Below are positions 1 through 11,858 of a stretch of DNA of 64,000 nucleotides, in pieces. The notes beneath the pieces were generated by a model. The model searched no databases and had not been told where the DNA came from. It saw only the letters and a program-made list of their open reading frames with translations. Both the position numbers and the translations under genes were made by a program. The DNA is taken from assembly GCA_029990175.1 (NCBI GenBank), contig JARKIP010000053.1, forward strand, positions 13,906,001 through 13,970,000, in the 5' to 3' direction. The stretch's first letter is position 1. Every line of letters starts with the position of its first letter. The DNA comes from Petunia secreta. Lineage: Eukaryota > Streptophyta > Magnoliopsida > Solanales > Solanaceae.

Positions 1-2590
1 AAGCTGAGACCACACAGACCCTTATGCAGAAAACATAAGCTATACTCTCCTAGACATGTATTCTAAATCAACTGACAAGTTTGTCAAATTTCTATTTATC
101 AGTTTGCCTTTTATTAACTACATGATAATCTAAAACACATAAGGCCATAAATTGATCGATAATCTAGAGCTTCCCTGAGTCGAGTATTCTTATACATCAA
201 CTGTTATTACAAAATGTTACATTTAACATTTTTTTGCTGTTGCTTTTTGCAAGATTTCAGAATTTATTGGGACCATAATGGAGTGTCTGTTATCTTCTTC
301 TTGCCCAGTAAAAGAAATTTACCAATAACCATAATTCTAAGGTCCAACAGAGCCAATCAAATCAAAAGATTAAAAAAAAGGGAAGATGAACCAAGGAATC
401 AAATTTGAAGTTTGCACGAGAAATTCCAAAATACCTCATCAATGTGCTTTTATAACTACTGTACAGTGTAGACCAATTTATAAGTATTCAAATGTTTTAA
501 AAGGTCAGGCAAATTTGCCTCATAAGAATCAAATGCTACAAGAACAGCTTAACAACAAATAAAAGATAATGTAACTGTGTTAGTCTTGCTGTTGACAAGA
601 AACTCCATCAATCACAGAAGAAAAACTACCTACCATTGCAGGTCAAGCTCAATTAGCACGTTGATAATTTACCTTTCAAATTAAATAAAAAAGTATAGAA
701 ACTGCATGTAAGTTTCAAACACAAATAAGAGCAGGAACAACTGAGCATATTTTAACAGAAAAGATTAGCAGATACATGCAGGTACAAAAAGATGTAAAGC
801 ACCAACTGAAAGATACTCACAGGATGGGCAGGAAAAACCAACTGAAAAGCTACCAAATAGATGAGAAGGAAAATGCACAAACTCAAGAAGAATTAATGAA
901 TTAGTAGCAAACAATATAAGAAGGAAACCTATGAGAAAGACCGAGAAACCATGATGATCACCAATGCACCAGAGATGTAAAATTAGGGGTAGAAACAAAT
1001 TCAGACCGAATACAATCAAGTGATTTGGGGAAACCGAACAGCAGACTGAGAAAGAAATTAAACACGTAAACAAAGATTGAAAAGAGAAGACCGGCAAAGG
1101 AGAAAAGTAACTAGAACGCACACAGGCAATGGAATAAAAACACAGGCAAAGTGGATGATGCGGTGGCTCATTTCAGGGTTAATGCCTTGCAATATTTATT
1201 TACAGCACTGTACTTGTCACAAGTACTCTCCAAAAAAAAAAAAAAAATGAACACATCAAGCAGCGATGTCAAAACATGACTGCTTTTACCACTCTTCTAT
1301 GTATCTTCTTTTATTAGTAGGATAGTTAAATCAGATTTTGTACATTAGTCTTCACCATGCTGTCAAAGAAGAGTTAACATCCAAAAGGAAGTCAAGAAAA
1401 GAATTAAAAATATTCCTAGTAAAGGCTTCATTATCTCATTAGCTCCCTCTCTAGAGCTTAACCCCTTTTTTGGTTCTCTCTAGGCCTATATACTCATTGT
1501 ACTGGAGTTAACCTATGTTGCACAAAATCTGCATTTTTTCTGCCGCACGCGTGTCGATGCAACACTGCTTCTAGTAAGCTGTGGGTTTCATACCACCGGA
1601 ACTGTTCAATCGACATAAGATCCTATGACCGCAATCCATGGTCAATTTTGAGGAAAAAATTGACTAAAATTCTAGCTGCTAGTGCCTAAAACTCTAGAAT
1701 GTCTAAAACTCTAGCAACTCGTACCCACAACTTGAGAAATTCTCAGAATGAATGACTGAATTGGATGCACTCGACAACCTTCAAGTTTCCCACAAACATA
1801 ATTTAGGATATTTTATAGCTCTATTTTTAGAATTTTGAATTATTTTTAGCTGAATTCTATCCTTACCTGGATCCGTACCCCTGAATCTTAAATTTAGATC
1901 GTGAAGGAACCGACCTCTAGATCCGCACCCGTATCGAATATGAGCAGCCGAGACCAAGAAACGTAAGAGTTAACAAAGCTACTATGTACTTTTTCTGTGC
2001 ATCTTCTTGATGCCAGTGATGAAATATCTTACTTCATCCAAAAAAAAAAACCTTCATGATCAATCAAAGGAATATATTGAGAATTAAGCTCACTCCAAGT
2101 TAGAATATTTTTATATAAATTTCAAATTGATTCAGCAAAACTCAAGTATCTGGCCAAAAAATGTCATAATATAAAGCAATGTGTTCAGTGGAAATTACAC
2201 CCAGCAGCTTCGTCCACAAAAACAGGGCGTCAATTATGGTCTGAATGTCCCTGGATCAGGAATGACCAGTCTAACCCACAACCCGCTTTAAATGTTCAAA
2301 AATTATTGTAACCACTGTGTGTAAGAGGCTAAGAGCCTCCCAGCCTCAACCCCCATGAGCTTTACCGCACCAGTGCCATCTCTAATCATATGGACTATTT
2401 CACATTTAGTGCAGATATCAGAAACTCAACAATGAGTACGTCTGAAGTTGTATGTTTGAGGAACCGTTCATATAAAGCTGTTTTATACTGATATGCTTTG
2501 AATTCTTCCTTCTTTTTGTTTTTTTTTTTTTTTTTTTTGGGGGGTGGGGGGGGTGTTGGAGGGCGTGGGGGACTGATACCTACCATCTGA
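1..2590. other. Intergenic DNA, no gene recognised
   Basis: AT-rich sequence with short open frames on both strands, none of which resembles a known protein. The longest (765-1121, minus) is a hydrophobic low-complexity frame without a recognisable family. A run of about 20 T followed by a G-rich tract lies at 2519-2554. I see no tRNA or rRNA here. Confidence 0.5.
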
Positions 2591-2599
2591 TGTCTTTCC

Positions 2600-3680
2600 A
2601 TGAAGACTACTGACAAGGATCGGACTCAGTATAATTACTCTGCATTTGTAAAGGTACAGGTTGAAGCTGAACAAGCTGCTGTAAGAGGGAAAAAGCACCT
2701 AAATCGTGCTTCCATAGGATTAATTGTTGAGATTTCCCTTTGTGGTGTCGTATTTGGATATTTCATATTCTGGAAGAAGAGAGAGGCAGATAGCAGAGAA
2801 GGATTATCTAGACGACGTGCCAAGAATGCCTACTAGATTATCATATGATGATCTAAAAGCTACAACAGTGAAATTCAGCAAGAAGCTTGGAGAGAGGAAT
2901 ATATATCAGCTACGAAGGGTCCTCGAATTATAGCACAAAGGTAGGTGAAAAGCCTTGATTGACTAGGAAGTAGGCCACGTCAAAAATTCATTCCTATCTG
3001 AGATTGAAACCATTGGCACAATGCATCATGCCAACTTGGTATAGTCATGAGCAATGGATCACTAAATAAACTGATCAACCATGGCTTAGAGTTTAGTGCT
3101 GTTTTTCAAACTTCTATGACAGTTTAGTGCTGTTTTCTTTATAAATGCTTATTACCTTACCTTTTTTATGACAATGAAACCCGCAGCCGAATACCTTATT
3201 ACCTTACCTTATCAAAAACAATGGATCTACTGTGGTAGTAAAGAGCTCACTAGTCCACCTTCAAGAAGACTAGCAGGCAAAAGATTTTGCATTTGGATAT
3301 TAAGCCCCAAAACATTCTCCTAGACGAGCTCTGTGACTTTTGGCTTTCCAAGCTAATTGACCGGAACCAGAGCCACAGTTGTGACTATAATGAGAAGCAA
3401 TCCAGGTAATCTGGCTCCGGAGCCCAGAATGGCTTTTGTGTAGCTATTACAGAAAAAGTACAAGTCAACAGCATCTGATCTTAGAAATCTTGTGAAAAAG
3501 GAAACAATTGGGCCATCGGAGTCTTAGGATCAAAGGTAATGTTGATACTTTCCGAGAAAAAGGCAAGAGGAAATTACACAAAGAAGCCGTCAATGAGACT
3601 GGTATATAAGGTCATGGAGGGTACTGGATGTTGAAGGAATCAACATTATCTCTTTCTTTTTTCAGAGAGAATCTATATCA
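2600..3680 (+). pseudogene. S-domain (SD2-5-like) receptor-like kinase pseudogene
   Basis: This is a decayed 3' part of a G-type lectin S-receptor-like serine/threonine kinase, a plasma-membrane receptor family. From 5' to 3' I can read a juxtamembrane start with a hydrophobic membrane segment (about 2700-2785), then in another frame LSYDDLKATTVKFSKKLGE, the usual entry into this kinase domain. After that come a broken FLSEIETIGTIHHANLV-like block (about 2985-3040), a catalytic-loop remnant LDIKPQNILLDE (about 3295-3335), an APE-like block (about 3405-3425) and a KPSMRLVYKVMEG-like C-terminal block (about 3580-3625). The lectin and PAN ectodomain is missing, the frame changes several times, and stop codons interrupt it. 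It is certainly non-coding now; the exact subfamily is a judgement from these motifs. Confidence 0.75.
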
Positions 3681-3689
3681 TAGATTTCT

Positions 3690-4474
3690 AAGCCACAAAC
3701 AGTGGATGGAAGAGCATATAATTTTAGATTCAGCTCCATCAATTTTTTTTTTTAAAAGAAAAAGAAAATCAGGTAATGTTATAGATTCTTCATAATTAAT
3801 GAACATAGACCTTCAATGAAACAATTAAGTAGGAATGATCCATCTCAAAAGCGACACTTAAACATACTAAATGTGCACTTCAATCCTGGAAATGATAAAA
3901 ACTAAAGCTACACGGAATCTCCATAAGCTGATCTACCTATTCAGGAAGGTTTTTCATCAAGTTCAGACACACCTTAGCGCAATTCATGCAAATGCTGTAA
4001 ACTCAATATGATTCACCACATTAAAAGCACCGTTTTTTAAAAAAATTGTAACATTGAAAAAGTACCTATTCTTTAAACACTCCAATGCAAACAAAGTCCA
4101 CCCAATTATAAATTCTGCGATGTTATTACCAGCAAGACATTCAATATCTCTCAATTTACCAGATTGCAGAGCAAATTATAACAAAATAGAAATCATTTGG
4201 GCAGCTTATAGCATATGCACAGAAATAAGAAGACTGAGAAAGGCTAACCTATAAAGGTTGCCAACAAAGTTGAAGTGGCTTCAGCAATTAACATAATTTA
4301 AAGGAACATCCCTCTGCTTTGTATCACATACAATATGGCCGTCGTACAAATTCTCCCTTCATGATTCACATTTCACATCACATAAACTGGCATAAGTGCA
4401 TAAAAAATACAGCAAGAAGAAAATGCTTAACAAAATGCTGAACTTTGCACCAAATAGTGTGCTTCTCGAAGACA
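3690..4474. other. Spacer between the kinase pseudogene and the cactin 3' end
   Basis: AT-rich sequence with no supported gene. The part nearest 4474 should contain the cactin 3' untranslated region, because cactin is read leftwards and stops at 4475. Confidence 0.5.
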
Positions 4475-6382
4475 TCAACGACGGTATCTGTGACGCTTGA
4501 AGTTAAAATACAAATGCAGAATTCCTCGGTCGAATATGCACTTGAAACCCTTTTTATGAGAGTACTCCCATTCTCTGTTAACAATTCGGAAAGCTATATC
4601 CTCGTAAGGAGGGCCTGCATGGAACTTTATGATGCAAGTATCAGCACTATCTCCATCCTTCTCAATGACATAAGTTGGAGCTTTTGCTTTGTCAACAAGA
4701 TCAGGATAGAATATATTGAATTTATATCCCTGCACAATCTTTGGAGGAGGGTTATCGTGGTCGTAATGAGTTTGGTTGTACTTGTTCCACTCATAACCAG
4801 TATGAACACGATTGAAATACTTCGGCTTCCTTGGCCTATACTTGTCATGCCACCAGTACACCTGTGAATCAAGATTAATTTCATCATTTGAGCCAAATAT
4901 TACATCCCCTTCTTCCATTGTTCCCATAGCTTTCAAAGCCTTCTTCTCAAAGTTGTCATCTGCAGGAGTTGGTGGTGGCAGAACCTTATCTTGGGCACGT
5001 CTCTCTTCAAGAACAGCCATACGTTTCCTCTCAAGTATTGCCCAGTCCTCTTCAGGATCAATTGCTTCTTCCTTCTCATCTCCGTGCATTAACACAGGTG
5101 AATAACAACCCGCCTCTCCATCATCATCTTCTTCCTCCTCCTCCTCCTCTATCAGCTTCTTCTCCTTAGCCTCCTCATTCAAGAAGGGTTCAGGAGACAT
5201 AGATCGAGTATCGTTTTGCTCATGATCCACATCTTCTTCCTCATTACCCCTAAATGTCTCTTCCACCTCCACATCCCGCCTCTCCAATGGTTTCTCAAGA
5301 TGATTGAGATGTTGACGCAACATTTTCGCATGAATTTCCCTCAAACAAGCCTTAGCCTTGTAAATCTGAAGCCGTTTAAGAACAGCTTCCCAATACTCAA
5401 CCACCTTAGCCGTACCCGACCTCATCTGCGACTCTATCTGAGACTCCAACGCCTCCAACTCAACATACCCTTTCCCTTCTAACAACGACTTAACATCCAT
5501 CTCAATACTCGAATGCAAACCCCTCTCTTCGGCAACCAATTCAGGTGGTAACTCCTCACCCCTAACTCGCGCTTTATCCATCGCTTCCCTCTTCCTAGCT
5601 TCCGCCAATTCCCAATTACAAACCACTAAAAGAGCCTCCCAATACTGTATACGCATCGGTGTTTCCCTATCTAAATCAATATGCAACTTAATATCATCTA
5701 ATAACTCTTCCATTTCTTTAATACCTAATCCTTTAAACACAACATAAGGCTCATTTATGTCAATATCAAAATCACCAAAAGGCTCTAATTGCTTAATTAA
5801 AACATCAATGGGCTTTACTCTACCCTGCTTTAAACGAATTTCAGTTCGAATCTTACTCTGATCAAAGTGAAACTCCTCTTCCTTCTTCTCCCAATCTTGA
5901 AACTCAGCACGGGCCCGTTCGCGTGCTAATAACTGCAACTCTTCTTCACGTTGGGCTTTTTCAATAGCCCTTTCTTCTCTCCTTTTCTTAACTTTTTCAA
6001 TTTCAGCCATTCTTTCCTTTTGCCTTTGCTTTTCGGATTTCATTGAGAAAGCTTCTAATGGCACGCCACGAGTCACGTCTTTTTCGATCTTTTTACGCCA
6101 TATGAACTTCTCGTTAAGATTTGAATCTCCGAATGGATTAGAATCGTTTGAGTAGCCGGAAACTTGGCTTGATTTTAACTTTTTAGCCACTTTCATTGCT
6201 TTCTTTTGTGCTTTCTTTGCCATATATAAAGCTATTTCTTCTTCAGTAACTTTCCTCTTCTTCTTCTCATCATTGGATCTTCGGCTTTTGCTTCGGCTTC
6301 GGCTTTTACGGGGGCTGGAGTCGGAGTCGGAGTCGGAATCTGATGAAGAACCGTCGGAATCTCGACGGCGCCGACGGCCCAT
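4475..6382 (-). CDS. CTN: Cactin (spliceosome-associated protein)
   Basis: Cactin is a conserved nuclear protein associated with the spliceosome and, in animals, with NF-kappaB/Rel signalling; the Arabidopsis homologue CTN is needed for embryogenesis. The frame encodes 635 residues without an intron. The N-terminus (about 1-45) is an Arg/Ser- and Lys-rich nuclear segment beginning MGRRRRRDSDGSSSDS. A long charged helical region follows (about 45-190), then the middle cactin domain (about 180-360), an acidic E/D stretch and the highly conserved C-terminal cactin domain (about 500-635) with YWWHDKYRPRKPKYFNRV and the terminal FNFKRHRYRR. I start at the ATG at 6382: the frame is open 99 bases further upstream but that part has no ATG (it begins at GTG) and does not look conserved. 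Length matches plant homologues (roughly 640-680 residues). No defects seen; it is probably the only housekeeping gene in the window. Confidence 0.95.
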   Translation of the reverse strand: MGRRRRRDSDGSSSDSDSDSDSSPRKSRSRSKSRRSNDEKKKRKVTEEEIALYMAKKAQKKAMKVAKKLKSSQVSGYSNDSNPFGDSNLNEKFIWRKKIEKDVTRGVPLEAFSMKSEKQRQKERMAEIEKVKKRREERAIEKAQREEELQLLARERARAEFQDWEKKEEEFHFDQSKIRTEIRLKQGRVKPIDVLIKQLEPFGDFDIDINEPYVVFKGLGIKEMEELLDDIKLHIDLDRETPMRIQYWEALLVVCNWELAEARKREAMDKARVRGEELPPELVAEERGLHSSIEMDVKSLLEGKGYVELEALESQIESQMRSGTAKVVEYWEAVLKRLQIYKAKACLREIHAKMLRQHLNHLEKPLERRDVEVEETFRGNEEEDVDHEQNDTRSMSPEPFLNEEAKEKKLIEEEEEEEDDDGEAGCYSPVLMHGDEKEEAIDPEEDWAILERKRMAVLEERRAQDKVLPPPTPADDNFEKKALKAMGTMEEGDVIFGSNDEINLDSQVYWWHDKYRPRKPKYFNRVHTGYEWNKYNQTHYDHDNPPPKIVQGYKFNIFYPDLVDKAKAPTYVIEKDGDSADTCIIKFHAGPPYEDIAFRIVNREWEYSHKKGFKCIFDRGILHLYFNFKRHRYRR

Positions 6383-6560
6383 AGCGGCGGGGAGGGAATT
6401 TGATAAGAGAGTGAAGAAAGAGGTTTGGGAGAAAATCGATTTGGGGATTTTATGTCGGCTATGGACAACATCCAATGTCACGGTATTTTCAAGGAGTGTA
6501 GAATTAAATTAGTAAATGTCTAACTAAATTTTATATTTTGATTTAATATAATGTTTAAAA
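6383..6560 (-). promoter_or_regulatory. Presumed cactin promoter and 5' leader
   Basis: Only about 180 bases separate the cactin start codon from the gypsy remnant, so the proximal promoter must lie here or within the remnant. The segment is AT-rich beyond 6500; I do not see a clear TATA box. This is inferred from position only. Confidence 0.3.
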
Positions 6561-6674
6561 TATATAATTGGGTGAAAAATTACACGAGCCTCTGAGCTCA
6601 AGACATAGGGCTAAATCCAGTCAAGGTCATCGAAATCGAACCTTGAGGTGATTGTTTTACTTCACGAGGTCAGA

Positions 6675-6816
6675 ACTGAGGTCACGAGGCGATTGGTATA
6701 CCCCTCGGTGGAACTCCTCGAGGCGATTGGTATACCCCTCGGTGGAACTTCCCGAGGCGATTGGTGTACGCCTCGGTGGAACTTCCCGAGGCGATTGATA
6801 TACCCCTCGGTGGAGC
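6675..6816. repeat. 34-bp tandem repeat, about four copies
   Basis: Four copies of a unit containing CGAGGCGATTGGTATACCCC and TCGGTGGAAC follow each other with a period of about 34 bases. It lies in the LTR-like part of the gypsy remnant. Confidence 0.85.
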
Positions 6817-7539
6817 AGTTATTCTTTGGTGAAGATGTAACTGTCGCCATTATGATTGCATTAAAGAGGACTATGATCAACGTGAGGCTAATGGTCTTAA
6901 AGTACATTTATTGCCTTGGGATCTTTTGTAAACTATAAATAGCTATTTGTAATAGTTGAAAGGCATTCCGAAATTACTCAACAAATATAGAAACTCACTC
7001 GTTACTTTGTTACTCAATGTATCTGCATCTACTCTTTACTTGTTTATTCAATTGTTAACTTTGATACAATGATTTGCTTGTTAACCACTCTACAAATTCT
7101 ATTTGAGTGATCTAACCAAATTTAGGCCCACACAAATTGGTACCGTCTGTGGAAAACAAGCAATAGACGTTGTTCCAAAGTTCCAGAACATCACGATGCA
7201 GACCAACAACTCTCCATTGAGCAAATCGGTGCTGGGACTTTTATTTCACTCCTTCCACTAGGGGATGGAGGACAAGTTCCTCCATCACCTCCTCCCTCAA
7301 GAGACCCTTCTTCTTCAGGATCAAACAATTCGTTCCATATGTATGGTATCAATTTTTTGCAGCAGATTCAAAATCAGCTTGCTGGGCAAGCAAATATTAA
7401 TAATGAATTTCGTAGCACGCTGCAAACGTGTCTGAAAATGCAAGAAATAATTCCATACCCACCAGTACTCCACCTGTAGCTCCCACTGGAAGCATCCCGA
7501 ATTTTGTTCATGTGAGCGCAATGACAGGGGGACTTCCAC

Positions 7540-7941
7540 ATGGGACCACATCTGGAGGTTCGGGGACTGCTTCCCCTCGGTACCCCATCTTTTAGGGCAG
7601 CCCCTACAGTAGCAGAAATTAGCATCTCGTTAGACCTAGAAAAGTGGAAAAAATATTTTAAAACCCAATTTGAGAAGCGACTTGGAAATGTCCCCACAGT
7701 TAGGAAGCCCCAACAAGTATTGGACATTGAGAAATGCAGGCAGCAGCCTTTCAAACCTAAGGCTGCTCCTGCCCTCATCCTTAAGCACTTCAAGTTGCAA
7801 ATCTTAAAGAAATATGATGGAACGACTGATCCAGTCGACCACATAACTGAGTACATGGTGATGGTCAAGAGCAATGACTTGACCCCTGTAGAAAGAGAAT
7901 CTGTGGTCTTCAAGAAACTCAGGGACACTCTCGAGAAATAG
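7540..7941 (+). pseudogene. Gypsy gag fragment
   Basis: An open stretch of about 130 codons ending in FKLQILKKYDGTTDPVDHITEYM, the start of the capsid-like retrotransposon gag domain in Tat-type elements. It is closely similar to the gag start of the other gypsy copy at 53845-54069 (KKYDDTSDPTDHITKHM). The rest of gag and the protease are missing downstream. Confidence 0.75.
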
Positions 7942-8024
7942 GAGTTGGGTTGGTAGAACTAAGATGTGATTCACAGCTAGTGGTGAATTAGTTACTCGAT
8001 GATTATTCGGCTCGCGAGCCCAAG

Positions 8025-8200
8025 ATGCAGCAGTTTTTGGCTCTGATGCAACATGCACTTGCCAAATTCCAAGAGTGGAAAATCATACAAATCCCTCGGG
8101 AGGAAAACGCCGAGGCAGATGCCTTGGCTAACTTGGGTTCGGTTCAGCCATTGGCGAAGAGGACTCGGGGACTGGTGCAAGCCAAATGGAGCTTAGCAAC
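8025..8200 (+). pseudogene. Gypsy RNase H fragment
   Basis: Reads FQEWKIIQIPREENAEADALANLGS, the conserved end of the Ty3/gypsy RNase H domain (PRE.N..AD.LA.L). It sits right after the gag fragment, so reverse transcriptase, protease and most of RNase H have been deleted between them. Confidence 0.75.
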
Positions 8201-8317
8201 CGTACCTTTGGCCTCTAATACTTTGGGATCAGACGCTCTCCTGTCTTGGGCAGATTGTAGCCCTTCAGTCGCTTCAATGCTTGGCGTCACAATTCACCAA
8301 GGGTTCGGGCACATCAG

Positions 8318-8510
8318 CCTCGGTTGCATTTCAACTTTCAGCCTCGGTTGAATGTTCAGCTTTCACCCTAGGTTGCATGTTTAGCTTTCAGCCTTGGTTG
8401 TATCCCAGCTTTTAGCCTCGGTTGAATGTTCAACTTTCAGCCTCGGTTGAGTGTTCAACTTTTAGCCTCGGTTGCATGTTCAGCTTTCAGCCTCGGTTGC
8501 TGTAGCATCC
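8318..8510. repeat. 25-bp tandem repeat
   Basis: About seven diverged copies of a 25-base unit built on AGCCTCGGTTG followed by ATGTTCAGCTTTC. It ends exactly where the Tat/Ogre LTR begins. Confidence 0.85.
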
Positions 8511-9002
8511 TATTTTTTTACCGAACCGGTTAAAGTCCGAAATAGGGTTCGACTTATTGAGTAACTCTCGGGTAAAGAGTTGGAGTCGCCACCTAACATA
8601 TTTTTTTAACTAGACATATTAGGGCACCTATTTTATTTCTAGACAATTTTACAATTAACTCCGAAACTTAGCCTACGAACCAGAAATTGATGTAAGGGTT
8701 CAAGTTAACCCGATAGAAAGGGGTTAGTCACCTCTCGAGCTCCACCAAATGTGGTTTACTGACCGGACTAAACAATTGGAATTCTAAGTAAATAAGCAAA
8801 TAAATAGCTAACTAAAATAGACAAGTAATTAAATGGATACGATAATATGCATATAATTAATTAAGGTTAAATGAAAAAGGTTTTAAATCCACGAATTGAC
8901 TTCTTCCAAAGGTACCTTGCAAAAATAAAAATAAGTTAGGACGACAATTTAATAAAGTGAAATAATAATAATAAAGAATAATAAATACTAGTAATATTAG
9001 TA

Positions 9003-9035
<33 letters not shown>

Positions 9036-10494
9036 GGGTTTTCTTCTAGTTGTTCTCCTTCGAAAAATAGGCCGTCTTTCATCCATTCTTTACCTCGCAC
9101 AAAATATAGAGAAAATAAGTTAGTGTTAATAAAAATAATAATAATAATAATAGTAAAATAAAATAAAGGGGGAAAGCGATTTTATAAAAGTGTAGGTTCA
9201 GGTATGTATGAATCGGGTGGAGGTTAGAGACGTCGGTAGGGATGCAAACACGTTGGCCGGTCGTGTTGCCATGCCAAGTGCAGGTCCCACCACTCCATCG
9301 CCGACTTGTTTTGCAATTGAAGCTCATACACATCATCATAGCCTATTTGTTTTAGGAACACAGGGATGGGGCCATTTAAGTGTAGTATTCGTTCGAATCA
9401 GTCAATAGGCCTCAAATAAATAATTATTTTCCTTGGTCGTAATTGGTATAGAATCCGTCAATTCGTTGTATTTCCGTCAAATCATTGTGTAGGCCTCAAA
9501 TTAAAATATTTTCATAGGCCTATGTGTATTGTGTAGCCGCTCCAAAGCAGTCTCGATGTTCCGTAATGGATAAATCAAACAAAATTTGTCCGAAATGAGC
9601 TCCTTTATCAGAAATAGCCATCAGCGTAGATAAAAGTCAACTGCAGTCAACAAAAATGCCACAAATCATCCGAACAAAATTATCAGAAGCAATAGAACCA
9701 AACAAAAACTAGAGTTTGAGGAACAAATGAATCTAGAAGCAAATCGTCCGGCGAGAATCTAGTAGCTGCAGATGACACTACCGGACAGGCGTCAAGCCAA
9801 ATCCATAGTATCGAATTCCCTAACTCGAAACATATGAGCAGAGGAAAAAATTGGTACGCCGAGGTATGCTTCACCGGCAAGAAAGTGTACGAGAAGCGGC
9901 TGAATCAAGAGGAGGGAGCGACACCAACGTCAATTTTCGGTGGCGTCGCTGCAACCTGCGCTCCGATTGCCTTCTCTATTTGCTCTAATTTCCCCACTTG
10001 CTCCGATTAGAACCCCCCGACCCTGATATGTTTTTGTTGACGATATGTGTGTGTATATTTTATAATAGGTTTCTGGGTGTGTGTATTGGTTTTTTGTGGT
10101 GGTTGTTTGGATGCTTTTCCGGTGGTAAATGGTGTGTAGAAGGTGTTTCTGACGAGGGTGTATATTGATCTGAATGTCAGGGGGTTTGTGTGTGGTGTTT
10201 CGGTTCCTTTGTTTTCATATGGATGCACGTATGGGTATACTGATCTTGTGGATTTTGTCGTGAGTGTAAGGGTATTTTGTACCGATGGTGGAGAGTGAGA
10301 AAAATAAGGGGCGTTAATGGTGTGTGGGTGTGTTCTGTGTTAAGGAGATGAAAAGGGGTGTCGGTGTATATGCACTAAGTGTAAGTGTGCGTGTGTTGAA
10401 GAAGAAGAACGGAGGGTGTGTGATGTTGTATGTCTCTGTTTGTGTGCGTGTGTGTGGGCTTTTTGCTCTGTTTCCCTGAAAGTGTGTGTAATGG

Positions 10495-10531
<37 letters not shown>

Positions 10532-11509
10532 GAGAAGATGATAGGGAATTGGGGGGTTTTTATATACTGTACATTGATGATATTTGTGAAGACCAGAGGG
10601 GTAGTGTAGTACTGTGTATGTGCTGATTTTCGTGTGCAATGATCGTCTCTGTGTGGGTGATATGTGTATGTTGATGGTCATGGAGATAGTAGAGAGGGAA
10701 AGCCAATTATATTATAGAGTTAGAAAAAATAGTTGTTTGGGATTGGAGGTGATTGGGGAATAACTTTAGGGATAGAAAATTAATTTTAGAAGTGAGAAGA
10801 GATTTTGGGATTTAGTTAAAAAGATGACAAAAAATCAAAGAAAAGATTTGGGAAATACTCCTTTTTAAAATTCAAATGATGAGAATGTATCTGGTTAAGA
10901 ACTTTACCCAGATTCGACATGAAAAATAGGATTTAGGAGTGAAATATTTAATTAAACTAAAAATTAGCTTAAAGGTGCACAATAAATAAAATATATATAT
11001 ATATTATGTATAAAAGTGAGAAAAAACACATATAAAACAATTGAGGTCAAATTAAAGTATTTAGGAATAAATAATCACAAATAGTTATAAAACTTTATTT
11101 TATGCAGTAAATTACGCAAATAGTCACCTTTTTGCAAATAGCCCGAATAATATAATGGCGACTAGAATATATAATGTATAATTGGGGTATACCACACGTA
11201 AAATGCACACATAAAAGAAATTAAAATGCAAATTAAACTAATTAAATAACTACAGATATTTGTTAAAGCTACAATTATCTATTAAATGTTATAATTGCGC
11301 TAAAATTGCACAAAAACCACATTTTGACAAATAGCCTAAATGATGCAAAATTACGTAACATAGCCACATTTAGTATGTAATATATAAGTAAGGGATAACA
11401 CATGTAAATGCATGCTTTCTAATGCACATTTTGCACTAATAGTCAAATTGCACCTTTAAGTTAAATTATAGCCAATTTTAGATAAAGGAGGGACAAAATT
11501 GGGTGTCAA
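8511..11509 (+). repeat. Probable 5' LTR of the Tat/Ogre element (about 3 kb)
   Basis: It starts TGTAGCATCC and ends GGTGTCAACA, giving the expected TG...CA ends. The motif GAGTCGCCACC near 8583-8593 is common in long Solanaceae LTRs. It contains an AT microsatellite, a TAA run (about 9004-9036), a GT-rich stretch (10030-10480) and a 32-base T run (10499-10530). There is no second copy in the window to confirm the borders. Confidence 0.5.
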
Positions 11510-11858
11510 CAACTGCCCCTCTTTGCCTGGGGACGATGAAAGAATCTTCGGGCAAAGATAGTTGACGGAGTAGCCAATTTTGTCACGACTGGTAGGCAAA
11601 ATAATTGGTAAAGGAAAAATGAGAGTTTTGGGGTGTTTTTGGCCGAACCCCGGTCTCTGAGTTTTCCTACATATCTCGGGTTTTACGAGAATCAGGCCGT
11701 GTGTAGTTCTAGAATGGCATGTCGCCTGTGTGAGATATTTATGAGACACAATTTTGGATGTAAAGACTAAACTTATTCAAGTATGTAAAGTTTAGATTCG
11801 TGTATGCTTTGCCTTTTGGCGAGATAAATAAAGAATGAAGCAAAGACACTAGTGAAGA

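Larger units (their letters stand above)
6560..8510 (+). mobile_element. Ty3/gypsy (Tat-like) retrotransposon remnant
   Basis: The left part (about 6560-7130) looks like the end of an LTR: a TATAAATAG at about 6935, then the LTR/primer-site junction motif AATTGGTACCGTCTGTGGAA at about 7135-7155, typical of plant Ty3/gypsy elements. A gag fragment follows (7540-7941), then within 100 bases an RNase H fragment (8025-8200). Most of pol is therefore deleted. The element is cut on the right by the Tat/Ogre LTR that starts at 8511. The outer left border is uncertain. Confidence 0.7.

Noticed and set aside
765..1121. 118-codon hydrophobic frame on the minus strand
   Set aside because: No family resemblance, and composition looks like read-through of AT-rich non-coding DNA.
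6383..6481. Longer N-terminus for cactin
   Set aside because: The frame is open but begins at GTG and contains no ATG before 6382; the conserved protein begins MGRRRRR.
10007..10681. Minus-strand frames rich in Thr and His
   Set aside because: They are translations of a GT-rich low-complexity stretch and a 32-base T run inside the long LTR.
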